From Curtobacterium sp. MCPF17_052 (GTDB lineage Bacteria > Actinomycetota > Actinomycetes > Actinomycetales > Microbacteriaceae): DNA of 28,194 nucleotides. Location of the stretch: the NCBI RefSeq assembly GCF_003234085.1, contig NZ_QKSD01000021.1, positions 1 through 28,194 on the forward strand, given 5' to 3'. The translations under genes and the position numbers were made by a program. The notes under the pieces are model-generated. The model was given only the letters and a program-made list of their open reading frames with translations, was not told the origin of the DNA and ran no database searches. Position 1 is the stretch's first letter. Every line of letters begins with the position of its first letter. Below are positions 1 to 7,157 of this stretch, one piece after another.

Positions 1-303
1 CGCCGAGGTCGCACGTTCTGCCGTCGCCCGCCCAGCCCGGCCGCCGAGGTCGCACGTTCTGCCGTCGGGCCGGCTCGCTGACGGCAGTTCCCGCGACCCC
101 GGCGGACCGGCTGCGGCATGTCGTGCGATCTGGCGGCGGACGGGGCTGGCGTGCGGGGGATGCTGCCGGCGCTCTCGGGGTCGCACGATCTGCCGCTCGG
201 GCGGGTGGACGGCGGCGGGTTGAGCGACCTCGGCGAACCGGCTGCGGCGTGTTGCGCGACGTCGGCGGGCAGACGTGCCGGACGGGAGGCGCGGGCCGGG
301 CCC
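1..303. repeat. Diverged ~131-bp tandem repeat in gene-free DNA
   Basis: A perfect 26-bp direct repeat occurs at 1-26 and 42-67 (core GTCGCACGTTCTGCCGTCG). A larger unit then repeats with a 131-bp shift: GTCGCAC at 49 and 180, and ACCGGCTGCGGC at 106 and 237. The two copies have diverged in between. CTGCCGTC (59-66) and GACGGCAG (80-87) form an inverted repeat inside the first unit. No plausible protein is encoded on either strand here. The 11-mer GGACGGGAGGC lies at 280-290, and a 9-bp hairpin (292-300 with 314-322) follows it. The rest, up to the terminator at 458, shows nothing I can name. Confidence 0.7.
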
Positions 304-457
304 GCCTGCCGCGCCCGGCCCGTTCCGCCGAGCGGTCACACGTCGTCGTTCTGGCGGGTAGTGAGCGACGATCCGTGACCCCTCGGCGGAGGTGAGCGGG
401 GTGTCGTGACCAGTCGGGCGCCCGCCGCCGCCCGCGCCCGCCGCCCGCCCGGGAACG

Positions 458-491
458 ACGACGGGCCCCGGCAGAAGCCGGGGCCCGTCGT
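458..491 (-). terminator. Strong hairpin terminator after the Bax-inhibitor gene
   Basis: A perfect 15-bp stem (458-472 with 477-491) encloses the 4-nt loop AGAA. It sits 14 nt past the stop of the minus-strand BI-1 gene. There is no T-tract, as is common for actinobacterial intrinsic terminators. Confidence 0.85.
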
Positions 492-505
492 GTCGAACAG
501 GAACG

Positions 506-1423
506 CTAGTTGCGGGAGCTGCTCGCGACGATCGCCAGGATGCGCAGGATCTCGAGGTAGAGCCAGACCAGCGTGACGATGAGGCCGAAGGCGGCCGTCC
601 ATGCGTAGACGCGCGGAGCGCCGCGCTCGACACCGGTCTTGATCTGGTCGAAGTCGAGGATCAGCGAGTACGCCGCCATCAGCACCACGAAGATGCCGAT
701 CAGGACACCGAGCGGGATGCCGAACAGCGAGACGCCGAGGAGCCCGAACGCGCTCTGGGTCACACCGGTGAACATGAGCACGATGTTGACGAGCGAGAAC
801 GCCATGTAGCCGACCATCGCGACCAGGAAGAACCGGGTCAGCTTGGGGGTGGCACGGACCTTGCCGGACGAGAACAGCAGCAGCGTGACGGCGAAGACAC
901 CGAGGGTGCCGAACACCGCCTGCGTGACGATGCCGTCCCACATCGTGTTGTACATCCCCGAGATGCCACCGACGAAGAGGCCCTCGAAGAAGGCGTACGC
1001 CAGCACGAGTGCCGGCGACGGCTTCTTCTTGAAGGTGTTCACCAGGGCGAGGACGAACCCGACGATCGCGCCGACGATCCAGACCACGGGCGGCAGGTTC
1101 CAGCCGGCGACCGCGCCGACGAGGAGCACGCCGAACGCCAGGAGCGTCTTGACGATGGTGTCCTCGTACGACATGCGCCCGGTGTCGACCTTGTCGGCCG
1201 AGGGGCGGTCGTACATGTCCCGGAGCTGGTCGGGCGACATGCCGGGCTGCTGCGGTGCCTGTCCCCAGCCGGTCTGGCCGTACGGGGCCTGCGGGTAGCC
1301 GCCCTGCTGCGGGTACCCCTGCTGCGGGTAGGCGCCCTGCGGTGCGTTCGAGCCGGCGCCCCATGCGTTCCGGCCCGCGTCGTTGAAGGCGGGGGACTGG
1401 TCGAAACCGGGCTTGAAGGCCAT
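506..1423 (-). CDS. Bax inhibitor-1/YccA family membrane protein
   Basis: This 305-aa protein has a soluble N-terminal ~85 residues rich in Gln, Gly, Pro and Tyr (repeated YPQQG-type units) followed by about seven hydrophobic helices. The C-terminal part carries the conserved BI-1 signature around DFDQIKTG and VYAWTAAFGLIVTLVWLYLE. The acidic pair in DFD corresponds to the pH-sensing aspartates of bacterial YetJ-type members, which are proton-gated calcium leak channels; that function is known for the family and not shown here. I chose ATG at 1421-1423 because a good ribosome site (AGAGGA) precedes it; an in-frame extension upstream has no such site. The Gln/Pro-rich cytoplasmic tail is typical of actinobacterial members. 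The gene is monocistronic: a strong terminator follows, and the neighbouring diesterase is divergent. Confidence 0.92.
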   Translation of the reverse strand: MAFKPGFDQSPAFNDAGRNAWGAGSNAPQGAYPQQGYPQQGGYPQAPYGQTGWGQAPQQPGMSPDQLRDMYDRPSADKVDTGRMSYEDTIVKTLLAFGVLLVGAVAGWNLPPVVWIVGAIVGFVLALVNTFKKKPSPALVLAYAFFEGLFVGGISGMYNTMWDGIVTQAVFGTLGVFAVTLLLFSSGKVRATPKLTRFFLVAMVGYMAFSLVNIVLMFTGVTQSAFGLLGVSLFGIPLGVLIGIFVVLMAAYSLILDFDQIKTGVERGAPRVYAWTAAFGLIVTLVWLYLEILRILAIVASSSRN

Positions 1424-1531
1424 GGTGTCCTCTGATTTCCTCTGGTGTGGAGTCGTGGATCCGGTACCCGGGTGGCATCGGTTCGTGGGCTCGTGACGGA
1501 GTGCGGCGGTGCCGTTCCTTCGTGTCCTCAC

Positions 1532-1537
1532 AGCCTA
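1532..1537 (-). promoter_or_regulatory. Candidate -10 box of the BI-1 gene
   Basis: TAGGCT reads toward the BI-1 gene about 108 nt upstream of its ATG. The -35 is weak. The transcript would carry a leader of roughly 100 nt with the AGAGGA ribosome site. The rest of 1424-1720 holds only the short palindrome CGGGAC-CTCG-GTCCCG at 1666-1681 and the downstream gene's -10. Confidence 0.4.
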
Positions 1538-1707
1538 CGGGCCGTGGGGCCTCGATGGCTGAGGATCCGCGGGAAGCGGAACCGGCATCCGTGCTCCTGC
1601 GCTGGAGCCTATTGACGGTCTCTGGCGGTCCACCGTGGGATCTCCGCACGCTCGCTGAACGTCCGCGGGACCTCGGTCCCGAGGGCCCGGCGTTCACCCG
1701 CGCTCCG

Positions 1708-1713
1708 TATCGT
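1708..1713 (+). promoter_or_regulatory. Leaderless -10 box of the diesterase gene
   Basis: TATCGT ends 7 nt before the ATG at 1721. No Shine-Dalgarno sequence precedes that ATG. The arrangement predicts that transcription starts on the start codon. Confidence 0.6.
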
Positions 1714-1720
1714 CGCCTGC

Positions 1721-2743
1721 ATGCAGCCGCTCGTCATCGCCCACCGTGGAGCCTCCGGGTACCGTCCCGAGCACTCCCGCAGCGCCTACGAGCTCGCGAT
1801 CGAGCTCGGCGCGGACGCCATCGAGCCGGACCTCGTGCCGACGAAGGACGGTGTCCTGGTCCTCCGGCACGAGAACGAGGTCTCCGGGACGACCGACGTC
1901 GCCGACCGACCGGAGTTCCGTGACCGCCGCACCACGAAGACGATCGACGGGCACCGGTTCACCGGCTGGTTCACCGAGGACTTCACCTGGGACGAGCTGC
2001 GCACCCTGCGGACCCGTGAGCGCCTGCCGGAGTTGCGCCGGGCCTCCCGGCAGCACGATGGCGAGGACACGGTCCTGCGGTTGGAGGACCTGCTCGCGAT
2101 CCTGGACGCCGCACCGCGGCGGGTCGCGCTCGTCGCCGAGGTGAAGCACGCCAGCGCGTTCGCCGCGGCCGGGTTCCCGATGGCGTCGCTCCTCGACGGC
2201 GTCCTGGGTACCGCGGGCTGGCGCGGCGACGACCGGCTGACGGTCGAGTCGTTCGAGAAGGGCGTCCTCCGGCAGGTCGCCGAACAGGGCACCGGTGCGC
2301 GGCTGGTGTACCTCCAGGAGGCCCGTGGTGCGGCCGCTGACGAGGTCGCCGACGCCGGTCCCGCCGCCACCACCTACGCCGACGAGCGGACCGACGCCGC
2401 GCTCGCGCGGCTCGCGGCCGAGTTCGACGGCATCAGCGTCGACCTGCCGACGCTGATGGCGGGCGTCGACACCCGGGCGGTGGACGATCCCGGCCCGGTG
2501 CGGAGCGACGTGGTCGAGCGTGCACACGCGGCCGGCCTCGCCATCTACACGTGGACCCTGCGGCCGGAGAACCGGTTCCTGCCCGCTGCCCTCCGTCGTG
2601 GCGGCGAGCTGGCGGCGCTCGGGGACTGGGAACGGTGGTTCACGTCGGTCCTCCGCACGGGCGTCGACGGGGTCTTCGCGGACCACGCCGACCTGGCCGT
2701 CCGGGCCCGATCGCTCGTCGCGGAACCCTCCGACCGGGCCTGA
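1721..2743 (+). CDS. Glycerophosphodiester phosphodiesterase (GlpQ/GDPD family)
   Basis: The protein has 340 aa and no signal peptide, so it is probably cytosolic. It hydrolyses glycerophosphodiesters to glycerol-3-phosphate and an alcohol, using a metal-dependent TIM barrel. The N-terminal signature is intact: catalytic His8-Arg9 (IAHRGASG), metal ligands Glu35 and Asp37 (IEPDL), and catalytic His50 (LRHEN). The TTDVADR stretch and the insert that follows are typical of GlpQ-type rather than short GDPD enzymes. WTLRPENRFLP late in the protein is also typical. Length fits the family. The ATG is leaderless-type. The gene is followed after 36 bp by pcrA, which has its own -10 box, so co-transcription is possible but not needed. 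Confidence 0.93.
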   Translation: MQPLVIAHRGASGYRPEHSRSAYELAIELGADAIEPDLVPTKDGVLVLRHENEVSGTTDVADRPEFRDRRTTKTIDGHRFTGWFTEDFTWDELRTLRTRERLPELRRASRQHDGEDTVLRLEDLLAILDAAPRRVALVAEVKHASAFAAAGFPMASLLDGVLGTAGWRGDDRLTVESFEKGVLRQVAEQGTGARLVYLQEARGAAADEVADAGPAATTYADERTDAALARLAAEFDGISVDLPTLMAGVDTRAVDDPGPVRSDVVERAHAAGLAIYTWTLRPENRFLPAALRRGGELAALGDWERWFTSVLRTGVDGVFADHADLAVRARSLVAEPSDRA

Positions 2744-2764
2744 TCGGACGTCGGGGGTCGCGCC

Positions 2765-2770
2765 TAGACT
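2765..2770 (+). promoter_or_regulatory. -10 box of pcrA, probably leaderless
   Basis: TAGACT ends 9 nt before the ATG at 2780, and there is no ribosome site between them. The spacing is slightly longer than at the other leaderless genes here. Confidence 0.55.
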
Positions 2771-2779
2771 GTCTCGGAC

Positions 2780-5245
2780 ATGACGATCGTGCTCGACCCC
2801 TCCGACCCGACGCCCGGCCGCACCGACGGCGCGGGTGCGCGTGACCGTGCCTACGAGGACCCGTTCACCGCGGGCCTGAACCCCCAGCAGAAGGAAGCCG
2901 TCGAGTACCGCGGCGAGTCCCTGCTCATCGTGGCCGGTGCCGGCTCGGGCAAGACGAGCGTGCTCACCCGTCGCATCGCGTTGCTCCTGGCGAACCGGGA
3001 AGCCTGGCCGTCCCAGATCCTGGCGATCACGTTCACCAACAAGGCCGCGGCCGAGATGCGCGAGCGGGTGCAGGCCCTGGTCGGCCAGGCCGCCGAGGGC
3101 ATGTGGATCTCGACGTTCCACTCCGCGTGCGTGCGGATCCTCCGGCGTGAAGCCGAACGGTTCGGGTTCCCGCAGTCGTTCACGATCTACGACTCCGCGG
3201 ACTCCCGGGCGTTGCTGAAGCGGATCATCAAGGACCTCGAGGCGGACACCCTCGGGCTGACGGTCGGGGCCGCGGCGGCGAAGATCTCGAAGCTCAAGAA
3301 CGAGCTGCAGGACATCGACACCTACGCCCGTAACATCAACGCGAGCGACCCGCAGGAGGTCATGTTCACCGAGGTGTTCCGTCGGTACACGAACGAGCTG
3401 CGGCGGGCGAACGCGTTCGACTTCGACGACCTCATCGGCCAGACGGTGTTCCTGTTCCGGGCGTTCCCGGAGGTGGCTGCGCTGTACCAGCGTCGCTTCC
3501 GTTTCATCCTGGTCGACGAGTACCAGGACACCAACCACGCGCAGTACTCGCTGATCCGGGAACTCACCAGGCCGGTGCCGGTCGAGCAGGTCGACCGTCT
3601 CGAGGACCAGGGGCAGCACGTCGCCCGGATGCGGGAGACCGACGGATCGATCGCCGGCGCCTCGCTGACGGTCGTCGGTGACTCCGACCAGTCCATCTAC
3701 GCGTTCCGCGGGGCGGACATCCGCAACATCGTCGAGTTCGAGCGCGACTTCCCGAACTCGAAGGTGATCCTGCTCGAGCAGAACTACCGATCGACGCAGA
3801 ACATCCTCGACGCCGCGAACGCCGTCATCTCCAACAACTTCGACCGGCAGGCGAAGAGCCTGTTCACCGACGTCGGCGCCGGCGAGAAGATCGTCGGCTT
3901 CACCGGGTACACCGGCCACGACGAAGCCCAGTTCGTCGCGGACGAGATCCAGCGCCTGCACGAGGACGGCATGGACTACCGCGACATGGCGGTGTTCTAC
4001 CGGACGAACTCGCAGACCCGTGCGCTGGAGGAGATCTTCATCCGGGCGGCGATCCCCTACCGGGTGCTCGGCGGCACGAAGTTCTACGAGCGCGCCGAGA
4101 TCAAGGACGCGATGTCCTACCTGATCACGGTCGCGAACCCGGCCGATCCGCTGTCGCTCCGCCGCATCCTCAACGTGCCGAAGCGCGGCATCGGCGCCGT
4201 CACCGAGACGACCCTGCAGCGGTACGCCGACGAGCACGAGGTCTCGATGCGCGAAGCCCTGCGGCACGCCGACGAGCTCGGCTTCGGGCCCAAGGTCCGG
4301 ACCGCCATCACCTCGTTCGCGGTGCTGCTCGACGACGTGTCGGCGAAGGCCGCGGACCAGCCGGTCGTGGACACCCTGACGCAGCTGCTCGACGGGTCCG
4401 GTCTGCTCGAACAGCTCCGGAAGTCGCCGGACGCGCAGGACGCGGCCCGTGCGGACAACATCGACGAGCTCGTGGCCGTGACGCGGGAGTTCCAGAAGAA
4501 CAACCCCGAGGGCACGCTGTCCGACTTCCTCACCGAGGTCTCGCTGGTGGCCGCGGCCGACGAGCTCGACGACTCCTCCGGCACGGTGTCCCTGATGACG
4601 CTGCACACCGCGAAGGGCCTGGAGTACGACGCGGTGTTCCTGACCGGCGTCGAAGAAGACCTGCTGCCGCACCGGATGTCCGCGAACGAGCCCGGTGGCC
4701 CGTCGGAGGAGCGCCGTCTGTTCTACGTCGGCATCACCCGCGCGAAGAAGGTCCTGTTCCTGTCGCTCGCCATGACCCGGGCGCAGTTCGGCGACGTCAA
4801 CGTGGCGATGCCCTCGCGCTTCCTGCAGGAGATCCCCGAGGGGCTCATCGAGTGGAAGCAGTCACCGGGCATGGCGAACAGTCGTGGTGGCACGCAGCCC
4901 CGCGCGATCAACGCCAAGCGTGACGGCGGGTTCGGCGGCTCGGGCGGTGGCGCCGGTGGCGGTCACCGCGGCGGGGGCGGCTGGGGCAGCGGTTCCTACG
5001 ACCGTGCTGCTGCTGCCGCGAAGACCCGTCCGAAGACCGAGTGGGCGAATCGGGTGTCCGGGCAGGTCCGGGACAACGGGGACATGGAACTCGCTGCCGG
5101 TGACCGGATCTCGCACGTCGACTTCGGGCAGGGGACCGTCTCGGCGGTGACCGGTCAGGGTGCGAAGCGGATCGCCGAGATCGCCTTCGACACCGCGGGG
5201 CGGAAGAAGCTCCTCATCAAGATCGCACCGATCGAGAAGCTCTAG
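2780..5245 (+). CDS. pcrA: ATP-dependent DNA helicase PcrA/UvrD (superfamily 1A)
   Basis: This 821-aa 3'-5' helicase acts in nucleotide-excision repair and in clearing stalled polymerases. The Q motif (LNPQQ, 33-37), Walker A (GAGSGKT, 53-59), motif Ia (ITFTNKAAAEM), Walker B (DEYQDT, 246-251), motif III (VVGDSDQSIYAFRGA, from 298), motif IV (LEQNYRST), motif V (LMTLHTAKGLEYDAVFL) and motif VI (RRLFYVGITRAKK) are all intact. Between motifs II and III lies an extra segment (about 264-295) that E. coli UvrD lacks. A Gly-rich disordered linker (FGGSGGGAGGGHRGGGG) leads to a C-terminal Tudor-like domain (about 772-821, SHVDFGQGTV). In other PcrA proteins this domain contacts RNA polymerase. The stop lies 7 bp from the convergent GNAT stop, with no terminator visible. 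Confidence 0.97.
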   Translation: MTIVLDPSDPTPGRTDGAGARDRAYEDPFTAGLNPQQKEAVEYRGESLLIVAGAGSGKTSVLTRRIALLLANREAWPSQILAITFTNKAAAEMRERVQALVGQAAEGMWISTFHSACVRILRREAERFGFPQSFTIYDSADSRALLKRIIKDLEADTLGLTVGAAAAKISKLKNELQDIDTYARNINASDPQEVMFTEVFRRYTNELRRANAFDFDDLIGQTVFLFRAFPEVAALYQRRFRFILVDEYQDTNHAQYSLIRELTRPVPVEQVDRLEDQGQHVARMRETDGSIAGASLTVVGDSDQSIYAFRGADIRNIVEFERDFPNSKVILLEQNYRSTQNILDAANAVISNNFDRQAKSLFTDVGAGEKIVGFTGYTGHDEAQFVADEIQRLHEDGMDYRDMAVFYRTNSQTRALEEIFIRAAIPYRVLGGTKFYERAEIKDAMSYLITVANPADPLSLRRILNVPKRGIGAVTETTLQRYADEHEVSMREALRHADELGFGPKVRTAITSFAVLLDDVSAKAADQPVVDTLTQLLDGSGLLEQLRKSPDAQDAARADNIDELVAVTREFQKNNPEGTLSDFLTEVSLVAAADELDDSSGTVSLMTLHTAKGLEYDAVFLTGVEEDLLPHRMSANEPGGPSEERRLFYVGITRAKKVLFLSLAMTRAQFGDVNVAMPSRFLQEIPEGLIEWKQSPGMANSRGGTQPRAINAKRDGGFGGSGGGAGGGHRGGGGWGSGSYDRAAAAAKTRPKTEWANRVSGQVRDNGDMELAAGDRISHVDFGQGTVSAVTGQGAKRIAEIAFDTAGRKKLLIKIAPIEKL

Positions 5246-5252
5246 CCGGACG

Positions 5253-5756
5253 TCAGCGGACCATGCGCGCCGCGACGAGCGCGTTGTCGCCGAGGTGTTC
5301 GGTCTTCGTCGCGCCGTCTCGGCGGAACCCGTTGCGGGCGTAGAACGCCTGCGCACGAGGGTTGTCGTCCGCGACCCAGAGGAACGCCGGCGCGTCGGAG
5401 AGCACCGCGTCGAGGAGCATCTGGCCGGCCCCGGACCCGTACGCGGAGGCCAGGACGTAGATGCCGGTGAGCTCGACGTCCCGGACGGAGTGATCGTCAC
5501 GCCCCGGCCCGGCGGTCGCCCAGCCGATGACGACTCCGTCGAGCTCGGCGACGGCGACACCCGTACCGGCCGCGCTCGCACCGGCGATCGTGCGCCGCCA
5601 TCGGTTGGTGCGGGCGACGGGGTCGAGCGATGAGAGGAACGCGGCGGGCAGCAGGTGGGCGTACGCCTCGCGCCAGGCCTGGACGTGCACGTCGGCGATG
5701 CCCGGGGCGTCCGCTTCCACCGCGGTCCGGACGGTGATGCGTGCTGCGGCCGTCAT
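5253..5756 (-). CDS. GNAT family N-acetyltransferase
   Basis: The protein has 167 aa and a single GNAT fold that transfers an acetyl group from acetyl-CoA. ITVRTAVEADAPGIADVHVQ is the usual first strand and helix. The acetyl-CoA loop is AYGSGAG, a match to the Q/RxxGxG/A pattern with Tyr in the second position. The C-terminal motif B is ARAQAFYARNGF-like (DNPRAQAFYARNGFR). The substrate cannot be told from sequence. ATG at 5754-5756 follows a leaderless-type -10 box. Its stop is 7 bp from that of convergent pcrA; pdxH lies 54 bp upstream on the same strand, but this gene has its own promoter. Confidence 0.9.
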   Translation of the reverse strand: MTAAARITVRTAVEADAPGIADVHVQAWREAYAHLLPAAFLSSLDPVARTNRWRRTIAGASAAGTGVAVAELDGVVIGWATAGPGRDDHSVRDVELTGIYVLASAYGSGAGQMLLDAVLSDAPAFLWVADDNPRAQAFYARNGFRRDGATKTEHLGDNALVAARMVR

Positions 5757-5762
5757 GGTCCG

Positions 5763-5768
5763 ACGCTA
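5763..5768 (-). promoter_or_regulatory. Leaderless -10 box of the GNAT gene
   Basis: On the minus strand TAGCGT ends 6 nt before the ATG of the acetyltransferase. No ribosome site is present. Confidence 0.6.
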
Positions 5769-5810
5769 CCGCAGCGTCGCCCGAGCCCGGGGCGCGCACT
5801 GCCCGCTGCG

Positions 5811-6446
5811 CTACGGCTGCAGCCGCGTCGCGGTCCAGCTCTCGCCGGCGTGCACGTACTGCAGGCGGCGGTGCATCCGGTCGCGGCTGCCGTGCCAGAA
5901 CTCGACGGTGTCGGGCTCCAGGCGCCACGCGTCCCACAGCGGCGGCCGCGGCACGTCGTCGTCGGACTCGGCGAGGAGCTCGTTGGCGTCGTCGATCAGG
6001 TCCTGCAGGGTCCGCGGTTCGAGCACCGCGGACTGGTCGGCGATCGCGGTGGCGGCGCGGGACTTCGGCGAGCGGTCGGCGAACAGGGCGTCGGACTCCT
6101 CGTCGGAGAGCTGCACCACGCGGCCCTCGAACCGGAGCTGCTGCATCGTCTCACGCCAGTACACCTGCAGGGCGGCGTGCGGGTTCTCGGCGAGCTGGCG
6201 GCCCTTCGGACTCTCGGCAGAGGTACCGAACACCAGCCCGCGGTCCTCGATGCGCTTGACGTCGACGGTCCGGGCACTGACCCGGCCGTCGGCGCCGGCG
6301 GTCGCGAGCGTCATCGACATCGGCTCGGACACCTCGTGTTCACCGGCCTGGTCGAGCCAGAGGCGCGCGAGGTCGAGCGGCGATGCGGGAGGCGCGTCGA
6401 ACTCGGGCAGGTGCAGGGACTCGTCCCCGGACAGCGAAGCAGACAT
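5811..6446 (-). CDS. pdxH: Pyridoxamine/pyridoxine 5'-phosphate oxidase family protein
   Basis: The 211-aa product looks like the FMN enzyme that makes pyridoxal 5'-phosphate from PNP or PMP in the salvage pathway. Family marks are SARTVDVKRI, GTSAESPKGRQLAENPHAAL, WRETMQQLRFEG (FMN-binding fold) and the C-terminal WRLEPDTVEFWHG...RMHRR, where the catalytic Arg-x-His of PdxH is kept. The spacing and the less canonical WDAWRL (PdxH usually has WGGYR) leave room for a PdxH-like oxidase with another substrate. I chose ATG at 6446; a TTG 12 nt upstream is possible. It begins 18 bp after the stop of the nrtR-like gene and so is probably the last gene of the NAD-salvage operon. Confidence 0.85.
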   Translation of the reverse strand: MSASLSGDESLHLPEFDAPPASPLDLARLWLDQAGEHEVSEPMSMTLATAGADGRVSARTVDVKRIEDRGLVFGTSAESPKGRQLAENPHAALQVYWRETMQQLRFEGRVVQLSDEESDALFADRSPKSRAATAIADQSAVLEPRTLQDLIDDANELLAESDDDVPRPPLWDAWRLEPDTVEFWHGSRDRMHRRLQYVHAGESWTATRLQP

Positions 6447-6464
6447 GCGCCCACTCAACCGCGC

Positions 6465-7157
6465 TCAGTCCGTCCACGTCCAGGCTGCCGGGGGACGCCC
6501 GCCCCGCCCGGCACCGGAACGGACGACCGGTTCCGCCGCGGGGTCGAGCCGGGTCAGTGCCGGGTTCGTGCGGAGCGCCCGGTTGAGGTTGCCCGGGTCC
6601 GGTGTCACCCCGGTCAGGGCGACGACGAGCCGTGCCGCGTCCGGCGTGGTGAAGCGCTCGCCGAGCAGCGCCCGGGTGAGCGGTCCGTCCGACCAGAGCC
6701 GGGTCCGCGCGTGGTCGAGCGCTGCCGTGATGATCCGGTCGTGGTCGAACGGCAGCCCGAGCGGCAGCCCCACCGCGTCGTGCCAGACCACGGCGTCGGA
6801 GACAGCGGCCGTGCCGGCGGTGACCGCGAGGAACGCGATGCTGATCGCGGCGCTCCGCGGGTCCCGTTCGGGTCCGTCGAACGCCCCGATCTGGGCGAGG
6901 TGCCGGACCGCCGCCGCGTCCGTCCCGGTCTTGGTCCGCAGCGCGCGTCGCGCACCGTCGGCGAGGAGTTCCGGACCGTCCAGGAGCACGCCGGGCAGCG
7001 CCTCCCGTCCGACGAACGGTTCGTACCGCCGCCTGGCGGTGGCGACCCGGAGGCCACCCGGATCGACCCCGTCACCCGTGTCGTCGAACGCGACGAGGAC
7101 GACGTCCACGGCGATGAGCGGCTGGTCGCGGACCGCCGCCGGGGCGGCCCCGGTCAC
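6465..7157 (-). CDS. nrtR: NrtR-like transcriptional regulator (dead Nudix domain plus winged helix)
   Basis: The protein has 230 aa from a GTG start that overlaps the upstream nadV stop (GTGA, 7154-7157). Residues 14-140 form a Nudix-like fold (LIAVDVVLVAF... and FDGPERDPRSAAISIAFLAV, a pattern characteristic of NrtR). The Nudix box (56-78) has lost its catalytic acids: the REUxEE stretch reads RALRTK, so hydrolysis is very unlikely. The C-terminal part (about 145-230) matches the NrtR winged helix, with DPGNLNRAL and the closing GRPP segment. In known NrtR proteins the Nudix domain binds ADP-ribose, which releases DNA. It sits in the operon it most likely controls, and a fitting palindrome lies in the operon promoter. 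Confidence in the family is high; the ligand is inferred. Confidence 0.88.
   Translation of the reverse strand: MTGAAPAAVRDQPLIAVDVVLVAFDDTGDGVDPGGLRVATARRRYEPFVGREALPGVLLDGPELLADGARRALRTKTGTDAAAVRHLAQIGAFDGPERDPRSAAISIAFLAVTAGTAAVSDAVVWHDAVGLPLGLPFDHDRIITAALDHARTRLWSDGPLTRALLGERFTTPDAARLVVALTGVTPDPGNLNRALRTNPALTRLDPAAEPVVRSGAGRGGRPPAAWTWTD

Noticed and set aside
118..395. Open frames of 86-90 codons in the repeat region
   Set aside because: Overlapping frames in repetitive GC-rich DNA with no ribosome site and no recognisable protein.
1694..4672. A very long minus-strand open frame opposite the diesterase and pcrA
   Set aside because: It is the antisense of two well-supported genes, has Arg/Val/Asp-heavy composition from GC-rich codon shadows, and shows no family motif.
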